A stretch of 64,000 nucleotides of DNA, taken from positions 1,240,001 through 1,304,000 of the forward strand of contig NZ_CP081943.1 of assembly GCF_020423045.1 (NCBI RefSeq). Reading direction: 5' to 3'. The notes under the pieces were generated by a model. The model was not told the origin of the DNA. It searched no databases and saw nothing but the letters and a program-made list of their open reading frames with translations. Of this stretch, positions 26,989 through 36,070 are shown one piece after another; position 1 is the stretch's first letter, and each line of letters opens with the position of its first letter. Position numbers and translations under genes: made by a program. This DNA is from Pseudomonas sp. MM213 (lineage in GTDB: Bacteria; Pseudomonadota; Gammaproteobacteria; Pseudomonadales; Pseudomonadaceae).

Positions 26989-27213
26989 ATGAATATCAAG
27001 ACGCTGGGTTTGCCACTGGTAGCGGCAGCCCTTCTGGCCCTGGCCGGTTGCTCGACGCCAACGGTGGTGACGCTGCAGAACGGCACTCAATATTTGACCA
27101 AGGACATGCCAAAAGCCAATACCAAAGAAGGCTTTTACGAGTTCGAAGATATTTCCGGGGCGAAAGTGAAGGTCAAGGTTAATGACGTGGCCACGGTTCG
27201 CAAGGAAGACTGA
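26989..27213 (+). CDS. YgdI/YgdR-like small lipoprotein
   Basis: About 74 residues from ATG 26989 (a GTG at 26983 is in frame), with AGGTGG and GGAGG upstream. A lipoprotein signal ends in the lipobox LALAGC, with the cysteine near residue 20. The mature part is a small SH3-like domain (VTLQNGTQYLTKDMPKAN...GAKVKVKVNDVATVRKED), the DUF903/YgdI-YgdR pattern. These proteins sit at the outer or inner membrane, and their role is unknown. The gene is alone, on the opposite strand to the FAN1 gene, with a 220-bp upstream gap that contains no recognised site. Confidence 0.88.
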   Translation: MNIKTLGLPLVAAALLALAGCSTPTVVTLQNGTQYLTKDMPKANTKEGFYEFEDISGAKVKVKVNDVATVRKED

Positions 27214-27231
27214 AGACCGCGTTATCGTTCA

Positions 27232-27284
27232 TCGCCGGCAAGCCGGCTCCTACAGGCATCTTGTAGGAGCTGGCTTGTTCGCGA
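27232..27284. repeat. REP inverted pair
   Basis: A reverse copy (CGCCGGCAAGCCGGCTCCTA) is followed within a few bases by a forward copy (TTGTAGGAGCTGGCTTG). It lies in the gap between convergent genes, just past the lipase gene end. Confidence 0.75.
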
Positions 27285-27312
27285 AGAGGCCCTTACCGGC
27301 GCCACATCACCT

Positions 27313-29160
27313 TCAGGCGATGACGACATTGGCCAGGCTATCCAGCCCAACCCCGACCAGCGTCACCGAATCACCGCCAAACGTCAGCACCGTGTCTTGC
27401 CCCACAACCGTGGCATGGGCGCGTACGTCATCATTCGGCGCCACCCCCTGAACCCCGAGAAACACCAGTTTGTCGTTCGCCTGATAACCCACGACCCGAT
27501 CATGGCCAAACGCGCCACTGAACAGGAACGTATCGATCCCGCCACCCGCCTCCATCAGGTCATTTCCTGCCCCGCCCACCAACACGTCGTTACCTTGGCC
27601 GCCCACCAGATGGTCGTTGCCGTCCAGACCAAACAACCAATCACCGCCGGGATGCGCCTTCAACGTATCAGCCCCCGCTCCGCCCTTCAGCGTGGACGCG
27701 TACTGCGTCAGGTCATTGCCCACCGCAAGGCCGTTGGCGGTGACCTTGTGGGTCACGTCATCCTTGAACAGCCCCCAGAGAAACCCCGGCTCCTTCGTGA
27801 CAATGCTGCCGATGTCGCGGGTGATGCTGATGCCGCCCTGCGCATCGCGGATGTACAGGTTCCCCGCGCCGTCATTGGCGAAATCGAAGTTTTTCACTGA
27901 CTGCTGCAGATCCAGCACGTTACTGCCCTTGCCACCCAGCACGATGTTGTAGCCGCCGCCGTCGCGGAAGGTGTCGTTGCCGTCGCGGCCTTCCAGGTAA
28001 TCATTACCCTTGCCGCCCTGGATCAGGTCGTTGCCGTCGCTGCCAATGATGAAGGTGCTGCCCTTGTGGGTTTCGGCGTTGCGATTGAGGTCCTGAACCC
28101 AGGTGCTGCTGCGCGCCGGGTCAGAGAGGTTGGCAACAATGACGGTCGAGTCCTTGCTGGTGAGGTCGTAGAACTTCGACTCCGGCACCCGCGTCATGCC
28201 ATCGCCATACCCCGTGGGCAGGTGGGAAATCCAGGTCGGAATATTGAGGATGGAATACGGCAGCACATTCCACGCCGTCGAGGCGTAATGATCGTTGAAG
28301 CTGACAATGTTGTTGGTCGCCGAGTCCTGATGCGCATCGTGCACGCCCAGCGACGACAGGTTGAAGGACGAGCCGTCGAGCGCGCGGAACACCGGGTCAT
28401 TCTCATAACCGACGTTCAGCACTTTATCGGTGCTGCTTTGCGTCGGTGAGGCGTAGGCAATGTAGTTGGCATCCTTGTAGAACCCGGCCCACTTGTCGTT
28501 GCTCAGGTCCGCCAGGCTATTGACCGCCAGGCCGCCAAGGCTGTGGCCACTGACCAGCACGTCCTTGCCCGACAAGCCATTGGCCCGGGCAAACGCGGCA
28601 ACATCGGCAAGCAAGTCGCCGAAGGCCTCGCCCACGTAGTTTTTCGCGTAATCCTTGGGCCCCAACGCTGCCAGTACGTCGTTGATCACGTCGGCGATCG
28701 AATCGCTGATCAGGCTTTCCCGAGGTCCACTGGTGCCGCGAAAGGCCACGCCGATTTCGCTGAGATGGCCCTGCGCATCGTACTTGCCGAGGATCTCCAC
28801 TTGGGCGCTGGTGTACCCGGCCTTTTCGCCGAAGAACGTACCGCGTGCATCAACCTTGCCGTCGTAACCCAGCTGCGCAGCGGTGATCGGCGTCCAGCCG
28901 GCTTTCTGCACCGCCGCCAGCGCGGCTTTTTCCGAATCCGGGTTCCACGGCACGCCGGGAATCACACCCTGGGAGTCAGTACCGCCAATCAACGCAGTCA
29001 CCAGCGTCGCCGGCAAACCCAGGCCGAAGCCATTGTGCTGATAACCGGTGGCAAAGCCGTTATCGAGGTTGTGATAGGAGTACAGCGTGATTGCCATGGC
29101 GTCGGTGAACAACGCCTTTGAATCTGCTGTGCCGAAGTTTTTGTAGTCGTACACACCCAT
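27313..29160 (-). CDS. Family I.3 RTX lipase / polyurethanase
   Basis: 615 residues, the length of the PueA/LipA type I.3 enzymes rather than the shorter TliA form. The alpha/beta hydrolase triad can be placed at the known family positions: Ser207 in SGHSLGG, Asp255 in GYENDP and His313 in TWISHLP. Calcium-binding glycine/aspartate repeats follow (GSDGNDLIQGGKGNDYL and DGNDHLVGGQGNDVLVGG). The C-terminal secretion signal ends LANVVIA, with no N-terminal signal peptide. It is exported by the AprDEF type I system encoded immediately upstream. AGAGAGG lies eight bases before the ATG, 27 bases after the aprF stop. Substrates would be lipids and some polyester polyurethanes by family knowledge. 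Confidence 0.95.
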   Translation of the reverse strand: MGVYDYKNFGTADSKALFTDAMAITLYSYHNLDNGFATGYQHNGFGLGLPATLVTALIGGTDSQGVIPGVPWNPDSEKAALAAVQKAGWTPITAAQLGYDGKVDARGTFFGEKAGYTSAQVEILGKYDAQGHLSEIGVAFRGTSGPRESLISDSIADVINDVLAALGPKDYAKNYVGEAFGDLLADVAAFARANGLSGKDVLVSGHSLGGLAVNSLADLSNDKWAGFYKDANYIAYASPTQSSTDKVLNVGYENDPVFRALDGSSFNLSSLGVHDAHQDSATNNIVSFNDHYASTAWNVLPYSILNIPTWISHLPTGYGDGMTRVPESKFYDLTSKDSTVIVANLSDPARSSTWVQDLNRNAETHKGSTFIIGSDGNDLIQGGKGNDYLEGRDGNDTFRDGGGYNIVLGGKGSNVLDLQQSVKNFDFANDGAGNLYIRDAQGGISITRDIGSIVTKEPGFLWGLFKDDVTHKVTANGLAVGNDLTQYASTLKGGAGADTLKAHPGGDWLFGLDGNDHLVGGQGNDVLVGGAGNDLMEAGGGIDTFLFSGAFGHDRVVGYQANDKLVFLGVQGVAPNDDVRAHATVVGQDTVLTFGGDSVTLVGVGLDSLANVVIA

Positions 29161-29187
29161 GGTAAAGCCTCTCTTTTGTTGGAATTG

Positions 29188-30563
29188 TCAGAGATCTTTC
29201 CGGCGTTCCTTCGGGCCTTGCCCAAATGCTTCGTCAACCTTGGCCAGGTCTTGCTCGTTCAAGGTGCCGGCGTAGTAATGCAACTTGGTCCATGCCATCA
29301 AATAGTCGTAGCGGCTCTGCGCGAGATCGCGGCGTGTGGTGTAGAGCTGCTGTTCGGCGTTCAGCGCGTCGAGGTTGACCCGCTCACCACCGAGAATGCT
29401 TTGCCGGGTCGACACCACCAGCGCTTCGGCGGACGTCAGTGCTTTCTGATAGGCCCGCAGCTTGTTCACCCCCGACAGGCACGCGCTGAACTGGCGACGC
29501 AACTCGATCAGGGTTTCCCGCGTCTTGCCGTCCAGTTCGTATTCGGCCTGTTCCATGGCGCGGCTGGCCTGACGGGTCGACGCCGAGACACCGCCACCGG
29601 CGTACAGCGGGACGTTGACCTCGATGCCGATGGTGTTGGTGTCGTAGCGCTGGTTGTAGGTGTTGCCGCTTTCCGATTCGTTCTGGCGCACCGTTGCGTA
29701 GGCGCTGACTTTGGGCAGGTGCCCGGCGCGATTGCGCTCCACCTCGTAGCGCGCCACTTCCAGCGCCTGACGTTGCGAGGCCAGGGCCGGATTGTTGGCG
29801 ACCGCCATCTCATGCCAGGTGTCGTAATTGGCCGGTTGCAGGGTGAAGGTCTGGAACTGTTGATCCAGCGGCGCGAGATCGCTGATATCGACGGCCGGCA
29901 CGCCGATCAGCGCGCCCAGTTCCCGCAGGGACGCGTCCTGTTCGTTGCGGGCTTCGATTTCTTCGGCGATTGCCAGCTCGTAGCGTGACTCGGCTTCGAG
30001 GATGTCGGTGCGCGTGCCCTCGCCCTGACGGAACAGTTGCTCGTTCTGCCGGAACTGTTGCTCGAAGGCTTTTTCCTCGCCTGGGCGATGTCGATCTGGT
30101 CCTGGGCGAACAGCGCCTGGGTGTAGTTCTCCAGCACCCGCACCAGCAATTGCTGGCTCTTGCCGCGAAAGTTCTCATCGGCGAACAGCGACTGCGCCAC
30201 GCCTTTGCGGTACGTCGCGTAGGCCTCGTAGTCCAGCAACGGTTGTTGCAGGGTCAACGACGAACCGTAACTGCTGTAGTTGCGGTCATCGCTCTGGTTT
30301 TGCCCGCGCTCGTTGAGGTAAGTGACCTTGGAGGTGTTGCGGCCCTTGTTGTAGTTGTAACCCAGTTTCGGCAGCAGCCCGGCGCGGCCGATCGCGCGGT
30401 TTTCAAGGCCGGCGTCGCGCTCCTTGATCGCGCCGAGGAACACCGGATCATTGCGCAACGCTTGCTCGTAAAGGTCGAACGGTCCCATGGCCATGGTCGG
30501 GTTACAGGTCAGCAGCACAAGGCTCGCCGCAAACACAGACAGCTTATTCATACAGCGCAACAT
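29188..30563 (-). pseudogene. aprF: AprF type I secretion outer-membrane channel, frameshifted
   Basis: The TolC-like protein is split in two frames. From ATG 30563 the first part has a signal peptide (MLRCMNKLSVFAASLVLLTC...TMAMG) and good TolC sequence up to AQDQIDIAQARKK, then runs out of frame to a stop at 29907. The true continuation AFEQQFRQNEQLFRQGEG...LGALIGVPAVDIS lies in the next frame and runs to the stop at 29188. The break is at an A5 run (T5 on the plus strand, 30070-30074). One extra A would restore about 458 residues. The whole frame-corrected sequence shows no other defect. Causes could be a real mutation, assembly error at a homopolymer, or slippage on AAAAAG. If real, secretion of AprA and the lipase would fail. 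Confidence 0.88.
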
Positions 30564-30565
30564 CC

Positions 30566-31900
30566 TTATTCCTCGGTCAACGCGGAACCTGCCCGGTCGA
30601 GCAGCGGCTTGAACAGATAGTTGAGGAGCGAACGCTCACCGGTGCGCACGAACATTTCCGCGGGCATGCCGGGCTTGATCACCAGGCCGTTGAGTTTTTC
30701 CATGGCGTGTTCGCTGACGCTGCTGCGCAGTACGTAATACGGAGCGCCGGTTTTCTCATCGACCATCTGGTCGGCGGAAATCAGGCTGACTTCGCCAGGA
30801 ACCCGTGGTGTGCGGCTCTGGTTGAACGCGGTGAACAAAATGTCCACCGGCAAGTGCGTACCGACCTTGTCGATCAGGTTGATCGGCAGATGCCCTTCGA
30901 CTTCCAGGCGAGTGCCCTGCGGAACGATTTCCAGCAGGGTTTCGCCCTGGCGCACCACCGCACCTTCGGTATGCACCCCGAGGTTGACCGCGATGCCGTC
31001 GGCGGTGGCGATGATTTCGCTGTGCTGCAAGTCGAAACCGGCGGAGGTCAGTTGCTCCTCCAGCGTCACGCTTTTGAGCTGTGCGTCGGCCAGCTGAGTG
31101 CGGACTTCTTTCTGGTACTCCTCGATGTGTTGTTGCAGTTTCAGCCGCGATTCGAGGATGCCCTGCTCCACCCGCCCGCTTTCGCCGGTGTTTTCTGCCA
31201 ATTGTTGTTGCACCTGCGACAGTTGGCGCTGGTACTCCATCAGCCGATTGCGCGGGATGTAGCCGTTGTCCGCCAGCGGCTGAAGGTTGCTCAGTTGCTG
31301 TTGCAGGGAACTGGCCTGGGCGGTCAAGTCCGAGCGTGCGCGGCGCATGCCGGCCAGTTGCGCGCCAGCGCCTTCGATGCTGGCGCGCAACGCAGCCTGC
31401 TCGCGGGAAAACGCTTCACGGCGACTGCTGAACAACTGCCGCTGGCCTTCCAGTACCAGCGCCAGACGCGGGTCGGGATCGTTACTCAGTTCGGCGGGAA
31501 AACTCACTTGTTTGAGGTTGTCCCGTTCGCTTTGCCAGCGCGCCAGGCTGGCCCAGGCCATGCGGTATTGCGCTTGCAGGGATTGCACGTCGGCGGCGAC
31601 TTGGGTCTGGTCGAGTTGAAACAGCGGCTGCCCCTGCTTCACCGCTTGCCCCTCGCGCACCAGAATCCGGCTGACCACCCCGCTGCTCATCGATTGCACC
31701 GCTTTGCGCTTGCCCGAGACCACCACGGTGCCTTGCACCGGAATACCTTGGTCGAGCGGCGCCAGACTGGCCCAGGTGAAGAAACTGCCGGCGCCGACGA
31801 TGGCCAGAATCCAGCCCATGCGCGCAAAAAACCGCGCATCGCGCTCGGGGCGTTCGGCGATGTAGTCGTGTTCCATGCTGGCTTCGTTGAGGTTGCTCAT
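30566..31900 (-). CDS. aprE: AprE, HlyD-family type I secretion membrane-fusion protein
   Basis: 444 residues. A short cytoplasmic N-terminus precedes one membrane helix (MGWILAIVGAGSFFTWASLA). It continues with a lipoyl/beta-barrel part (IPVQGTVVVSGKRKAVQSM, GQPLFQLDQTQVAAD), a long coiled-coil hairpin of about 150 residues (rich in Gln, Arg and Leu), and the closing lipoyl half GVHTEGAVVRQGETLLEIVPQG. It links the AprD ATPase to the AprF channel. The ATG overlaps the aprD stop by four bases (31897-31900) and aprF begins two bases after the aprE stop. This is the usual aprDEF arrangement of fluorescent pseudomonads. Confidence 0.96.
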   Translation of the reverse strand: MSNLNEASMEHDYIAERPERDARFFARMGWILAIVGAGSFFTWASLAPLDQGIPVQGTVVVSGKRKAVQSMSSGVVSRILVREGQAVKQGQPLFQLDQTQVAADVQSLQAQYRMAWASLARWQSERDNLKQVSFPAELSNDPDPRLALVLEGQRQLFSSRREAFSREQAALRASIEGAGAQLAGMRRARSDLTAQASSLQQQLSNLQPLADNGYIPRNRLMEYQRQLSQVQQQLAENTGESGRVEQGILESRLKLQQHIEEYQKEVRTQLADAQLKSVTLEEQLTSAGFDLQHSEIIATADGIAVNLGVHTEGAVVRQGETLLEIVPQGTRLEVEGHLPINLIDKVGTHLPVDILFTAFNQSRTPRVPGEVSLISADQMVDEKTGAPYYVLRSSVSEHAMEKLNGLVIKPGMPAEMFVRTGERSLLNYLFKPLLDRAGSALTEE

Positions 31901-33663
31901 ACACCCGAACTCCTTGTCGAGGGCTGATACTGCCGGCTCATGCTCAACCCACCCGGTGCCTGCGCAGGCTTTTGTTCCTGGACGCCGGAAAGCGCCTTGA
32001 GCACGTCCTGGCTCGGGCCGAACGCTTGCAAACGACCGTCGTTGAGCACCAGCAACTTGTCGGCCTGGGCCAGCGCCGAAGAGCGGTGAGTCACCAGGAT
32101 CACGCTGGTGCCCTGGGCCTTCATGTGCGAGATGGCACTGGCCAGCGCCGCTTCGCCGACGGTGTCGAGGTTAGAGTTCGGTTCGTCCAGCACCACCAGG
32201 CTCGGCTTGCCGTACAAGGCACGCGCCAGTGCCACGCGCTGTTTCTGACCGCCGGACAAACCACTGCCGTCCTCGCCGAGCAGCGTGTCGTAACCCAGAG
32301 GCATGCGCAGGATCAGTTCATGCACACCCGCCTGTTGCGCGGCGGCGACGACGGTTTGCGGATCAGCCTCACGGAACCGGGCGATGTTTTGCGCGATGCT
32401 GCCGCTGAACAGTTCGATGTCTTGCGGCAGATAACCGATGTAGGGACCGAGTTCGTCGCGATTCCAACGATGGATATCGGCACCGTCGAGGCGCACCGTG
32501 CCACCAAGGGTCGGCCAGACGCCGACCAGCACTCGGGCCAGGGTCGATTTACCGGAACCGGAAGCGCCCAGCACGCCGAGCACTTCGCCGGCGTCGAGAC
32601 TGAAATTGACCAGGTGCAACGTCGCACCACGCTGCCCCGGAGGACCGGCGCTGACCTGTTCGAAACGGATGTGGCCCTTCGGTGCCGGCAGCGCCATGAC
32701 GTCGTCGCTCGGCGGGAAGGCTTGCAGCAGCGCATCGAGACGGCGGTAAGCGAGCTTGGCGCCGCTCCACTGTTTCCAGACCGCGATCAGTTGATCGATG
32801 GGGCTCAGAACGCGGCCCATCAAGATCGAACCGGCAATCATCATCCCGGCGGTCATGTCGCCCTTGATCACCAGCAGCGCGCCCAGTCCCAATACGAGGG
32901 ATTGCAGGCACAGACGCAGGGTTTTGCTCAGGGAACTGATGACCGCGCCAGTGTCGCTGGCCTTGTTCTGCTGGCCGAGGAAACGCGAATGCACCTGGAA
33001 CCAGCGATGACGCAAGGCGCCGAGCATGCCCATGGCTTGAATGGTTTCAGCGTTATGCAGGTGACTGGTGGCCATCTGGCTGGACTTCTGGGAGAAAACC
33101 GCCGCGTCTCCCAAAGGCTTTTTGGTCATGGCCTCATTGAGACACGCCAGCCCGATCAGCACTACCGCGCCCGCCGTGGCAAACACGCCGAGCCAGACGT
33201 TGAACAGATAGATCACGAGCAGGTACACCGGGAACCAGGGGGCATCGAAGAAGGCGAACAGCGCCGGGCCGGTCACGAACTGGCGAATGTGAGTCAAATC
33301 CCCCAGCGACTGCCCGGCGTTGCCTTCGCCTTTGAACAGATTGCGCTCGAAAGCGGCCTGATAAACCCGCAGGTTGAAGCGGCGTTCCAGTTGGCTGCCG
33401 ATACGAATGACGATAAAACTGCGAATAATCTCCAGCAAGCCGATAAACGCAAAGAACCCCACGACCATCAGGGACAACATGGCCAGCGTGGTTTCATTTT
33501 GCGATGACAGCACCCGGTCATAGACCTGGAGCATATAAATAGAAGGCACTAACATCAGAATATTGATTAGCGCCGTAAAACAACCGACGCTGATCAGAAT
33601 GCTCTTGTAATCACCCAGCGCCCTTATTAACGGCGTGGAAACCGGGTTATTCGCCATCTTCAT
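31897..33663 (-). CDS. aprD: AprD, type I secretion ABC transporter
   Basis: 588 residues, as expected for a PrtD/AprD-type exporter without a peptidase domain. The N-terminal half contains six membrane helices (SILISVGCFTALINILMLV and further stretches). The ATPase half has Walker A GASGSGKST, the signature LSGGQKQRVALARAL, Walker B LVVLDEPN and the switch histidine in VTHR. It powers export of AprA and the lipase without cleavage of a leader. AGGAAGAG precedes the ATG at seven bases. The gene is followed by aprE with a four-base overlap and lies 80 bases after the inhibitor gene inh. Confidence 0.96.
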   Translation of the reverse strand: MKMANNPVSTPLIRALGDYKSILISVGCFTALINILMLVPSIYMLQVYDRVLSSQNETTLAMLSLMVVGFFAFIGLLEIIRSFIVIRIGSQLERRFNLRVYQAAFERNLFKGEGNAGQSLGDLTHIRQFVTGPALFAFFDAPWFPVYLLVIYLFNVWLGVFATAGAVVLIGLACLNEAMTKKPLGDAAVFSQKSSQMATSHLHNAETIQAMGMLGALRHRWFQVHSRFLGQQNKASDTGAVISSLSKTLRLCLQSLVLGLGALLVIKGDMTAGMMIAGSILMGRVLSPIDQLIAVWKQWSGAKLAYRRLDALLQAFPPSDDVMALPAPKGHIRFEQVSAGPPGQRGATLHLVNFSLDAGEVLGVLGASGSGKSTLARVLVGVWPTLGGTVRLDGADIHRWNRDELGPYIGYLPQDIELFSGSIAQNIARFREADPQTVVAAAQQAGVHELILRMPLGYDTLLGEDGSGLSGGQKQRVALARALYGKPSLVVLDEPNSNLDTVGEAALASAISHMKAQGTSVILVTHRSSALAQADKLLVLNDGRLQAFGPSQDVLKALSGVQEQKPAQAPGGLSMSRQYQPSTRSSGV

Positions 33664-33743
33664 GGGCTCTTCCTGAGGTGTTATCCCGCGCCTGCCTGAC
33701 GAGGTCGTTACTTACACTTTAATAACAACTTGGCACATCTCGA

Positions 33744-34130
33744 TTAATCAAGCGGGTGCTCAAGTATTATGATCAGCCCGGACTTTGAAGTGCCTCGATA
33801 CAGCCCGTCGCGCTGACGACTGAAAAACACAATCTTCGACCCTTCCTTGCCGGTGAGCGCGATGCCGTCGGGCTCCGGGAACCAGCCGATCGGTTGTTCC
33901 TCCAGCCATTCGACGAGGCACTCGGTGCCGTCGCCCAACGTCTGGTTGGCTTTGAATTCGAGGGGGCAAACGATCGACGGTTTGTCTTGCTGCGTCACCC
34001 GCCATTTTCCCGCCAGCTCCGACGGGTCTGCCAACTTCAGGCTGCTTGCCATGGCTACATCTCCAAAAAACATCATGAGCGCGGCTAACAGCCACACGTT
34101 TGTTTTGCAGGTAAAAGCGTTACAAATCAT
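33744..34130 (-). CDS. inh: Inh/AprI periplasmic inhibitor of alkaline protease
   Basis: 128 residues. A signal peptide (NVWLLAALMMFFGDVAMA) is followed by a compact beta-barrel domain with two cysteines (SIVCPLEF and GTECLVEW) that form the family disulfide. The mature N-terminus SSLKLADPSELAGKW matches the Inh pattern, in which the first residues enter the protease active-site cleft. The inhibitor protects the periplasm from misdirected AprA. It lies between aprA and aprD, its standard position. The gap to aprA (34131-34202) contains a stem-loop that could lower readthrough from the protease gene. Confidence 0.93.
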   Translation of the reverse strand: MICNAFTCKTNVWLLAALMMFFGDVAMASSLKLADPSELAGKWRVTQQDKPSIVCPLEFKANQTLGDGTECLVEWLEEQPIGWFPEPDGIALTGKEGSKIVFFSRQRDGLYRGTSKSGLIIILEHPLD

Positions 34131-34162
34131 AGGCGTTTCACTCAGGGTCGTGGCTCAAGTGA

Positions 34163-34195
34163 CAAAGGGCGGCGCATCGGCGGCGCCCTCCTTTG
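34163..34195 (-). terminator. Stem-loop between aprA and inh
   Basis: The arms CAAAGG (34163-34168) and CCTTTG (34190-34195) enclose a GC-rich inner stem. It is a candidate attenuator that would give more protease than inhibitor and transporter mRNA. There is no T-run of note. Confidence 0.4.
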
Positions 34196-34202
34196 CCTTG
34201 AA

Positions 34203-35660
34203 TCAGGCCACGATGTCCGAGTACGCCGCCTGGCCGACGGTGCTGACCAGGAAGTCCGCCACGCCATGCCCGGAGAAGTCCACTGACAGCAGGCTGTTAC
34301 CACCTGAGGTCGTCAGCACGGCATCGCCCGCCGCACCCGTGAATGCGCTCACGAAATGCAGGCCTGCACCGTTGGTGATGCCGGTCAGGTCGATCTTGTC
34401 GAGGCCGCTGACAAAATCGAGGATCTGGTCGACTGCACCCGGTTTGGAGTCGCTGCTGGCGGCGAACACGAAGGTGTCCGAACCGGCACCGCCCCACAAC
34501 TTGTCTGCACCGCCCGCGCCGTAAAGGATGTCGTTGCCGGCACCGCCCTTCAGCTCGTTGGAGACGCCGTTACCGATCAGCAAATCATTGCCCGAACCGC
34601 CAATGGCGTTTTCGACGGTGACGCCCTTGGCGATGGACACGTTACCCACCAGGCCGCCAACGTCGGAGAACGAGGTCTCATTGAGGTTGATCTTCTGGTT
34701 TTGGGTAAACCCGGAGAAATCCAGGGTGTCCTTGCCGCCCGCATCCCACACCGAAAACACGACCTTGTCCGCTGACGAAGACGCGCTCAGGAAATCGCGA
34801 CCGGTGTTGGAGTTGAAGCCGTAAGTGGTGTCACCGGTGCGGGTGGTGGTGTTGGCACCGTAGAGTTTCTGGATGGCTGCGATATCGTCGATCAACGGGC
34901 CCGACGCATAAGCTTCGACGCCACCCTTGCTGAAGTTCTGGCTGGTGTTGCTTTCACTCCAGTAGCTCATGACGCTGTAGCCGCGGGTGTCTTGCCCGTA
35001 GGACGCGTCATTGTAGGTCGGTGCGCCTTCACCGGCGTTGTAGTCGCCGGGGTGAGCCAGACCAAGGGTGTGCCCGATTTCGTGGGTCAGGGTTTGCCGG
35101 CCGTAGTTGTTCAGGTCCGGGGTCTTGTTGGGCGTGTAGCTGCTGTTGATCAGGTACCAGGAAGTCCCGTCGTAACCTGCGCCCGTGCCAGGCAAATAAG
35201 CGAATGCCGCTGCGCCGTCCTGGCCGCCGCTGTAGTTGCCGAAGGTCATGTGACCGTCGCCGCCGGTGGCCTTTTCCGTGAAGGTGACATTGGCGACGTC
35301 GGCCCAGGATTGCAGGGCGAGCACGGTCTGGCCTTTCTGCTGGGCACTGAACTGACTGAACCCGGTAATCCCGTGCTTGTTCATGGTGCTCGACGAGGCC
35401 GAGGTCAGGAACGTGTAGGTCAGTTCGATTTTGCCGCTGCCGTCCTTGTCCTGGTAGGCAGCTCCGTCGCGCAGCAATTGGGTGGCTGCCTGATCGACGG
35501 AAAACGAGGGTTTGCCATTGACCGTCAGATTGCCGCCACGGTCATACTGATGGCTGAAACTATTGATCTGGTTGAACGCAGAACTGGGAGCCGCCAAGGC
35601 TTGAAATGGCTGGAATGCCTGTTCAGCGGAATCAATAGCGCTGTCTTTTATTTTCGACAT
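34203..35660 (-). CDS. aprA: AprA, serralysin-type alkaline metalloprotease
   Basis: About 485 residues from ATG 35660; a GTG six bases upstream is in frame but less likely. The zinc site is [11 protein letters not shown] at 193-203, followed by the Met-turn SVMSYW. The C-terminal half carries RTX repeats ([38 protein letters not shown]) that bind calcium, and the end DIVA is the type I export signal. Serralysins degrade host proteins and milk casein; in this genus they act as secreted virulence or spoilage enzymes. A strong RsmA-type motif overlaps the ribosome-binding site, which fits the known Gac/Rsm control of aprA. It heads the operon and is transcribed away from the LprI/MliC gene. Confidence 0.96.
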   Translation of the reverse strand: MSKIKDSAIDSAEQAFQPFQALAAPSSAFNQINSFSHQYDRGGNLTVNGKPSFSVDQAATQLLRDGAAYQDKDGSGKIELTYTFLTSASSSTMNKHGITGFSQFSAQQKGQTVLALQSWADVANVTFTEKATGGDGHMTFGNYSGGQDGAAAFAYLPGTGAGYDGTSWYLINSSYTPNKTPDLNNYGRQTLTHEIGHTLGLAHPGDYNAGEGAPTYNDASYGQDTRGYSVMSYWSESNTSQNFSKGGVEAYASGPLIDDIAAIQKLYGANTTTRTGDTTYGFNSNTGRDFLSASSSADKVVFSVWDAGGKDTLDFSGFTQNQKINLNETSFSDVGGLVGNVSIAKGVTVENAIGGSGNDLLIGNGVSNELKGGAGNDILYGAGGADKLWGGAGSDTFVFAASSDSKPGAVDQILDFVSGLDKIDLTGITNGAGLHFVSAFTGAAGDAVLTTSGGNSLLSVDFSGHGVADFLVSTVGQAAYSDIVA

Positions 35661-35666
35661 AAACAC

Positions 35667-35676
35667 ACTTCCTTGT
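35667..35676 (-). promoter_or_regulatory. Candidate RsmA/RsmE binding site over the aprA Shine-Dalgarno
   Basis: On the aprA strand the sequence is ACAAGGAAGT, ending seven bases before the ATG. It fits the CANGGANG core known for CsrA/RsmA-type repressors and contains the AGGA used by the ribosome. Binding would block translation until the small RNAs of the Gac pathway titrate the repressor. Confidence 0.6.
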
Positions 35677-36070
35677 TTTGCTATGGAACAGTTTTTTTAG
35701 ATAGCAACAATCTCTGTCGAGATCGTCCTATCACTCGCCCAATGAAGGCGAAAGAAAACTGACACAATTTGAAATCAATCGTCCACTACTTTTTTGGCGT
35801 CAAGTTTGCGCACTTCAGAATATGCCCGAAAACAATAGGCGCGATTAGAAGTCGGCGTATTTAAAATAGTGAGCCAGCGTTATTGTCGGACAATCTACAA
35901 TTTAAATATTAAATAAAAGCAAGTTGCCGGGATCAAAATCGTCCGACTATTGGCGTTTTGATTCGCGCACTTCCATGGGTAAAAATTAGACTTTTCGAAG
36001 AATGAGACCACACTGAATACCGGGTTAACTTTCTTCGCGGACCTCATGAAATGATCCGGGTGAAGTCGAG
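35677..36070. promoter_or_regulatory. AT-rich divergent control region of aprA and the LprI/MliC gene
   Basis: This 394-bp gap is the most AT-rich stretch in the exoenzyme region, with runs such as TTTAAATATTAAATAAAAG near 35900. It must hold promoters for two divergent genes. I could not single out a convincing sigma-70 or sigma-54 site by eye, and I see no gene in it. Confidence 0.5.

Noticed and set aside
30060-30085. Programmed frameshifting as the main explanation for aprF
   Set aside because: The first base of the slippery heptamer is G rather than A, no stimulatory structure was evident, and other family members are read in one frame from memory. Mutation or sequence error is more likely; slippage is kept only as an alternative.
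31972-33507. A 511-codon open frame opposite aprD
   Set aside because: aprD has all ABC transporter motifs and operon context; the opposite frame is compositional.
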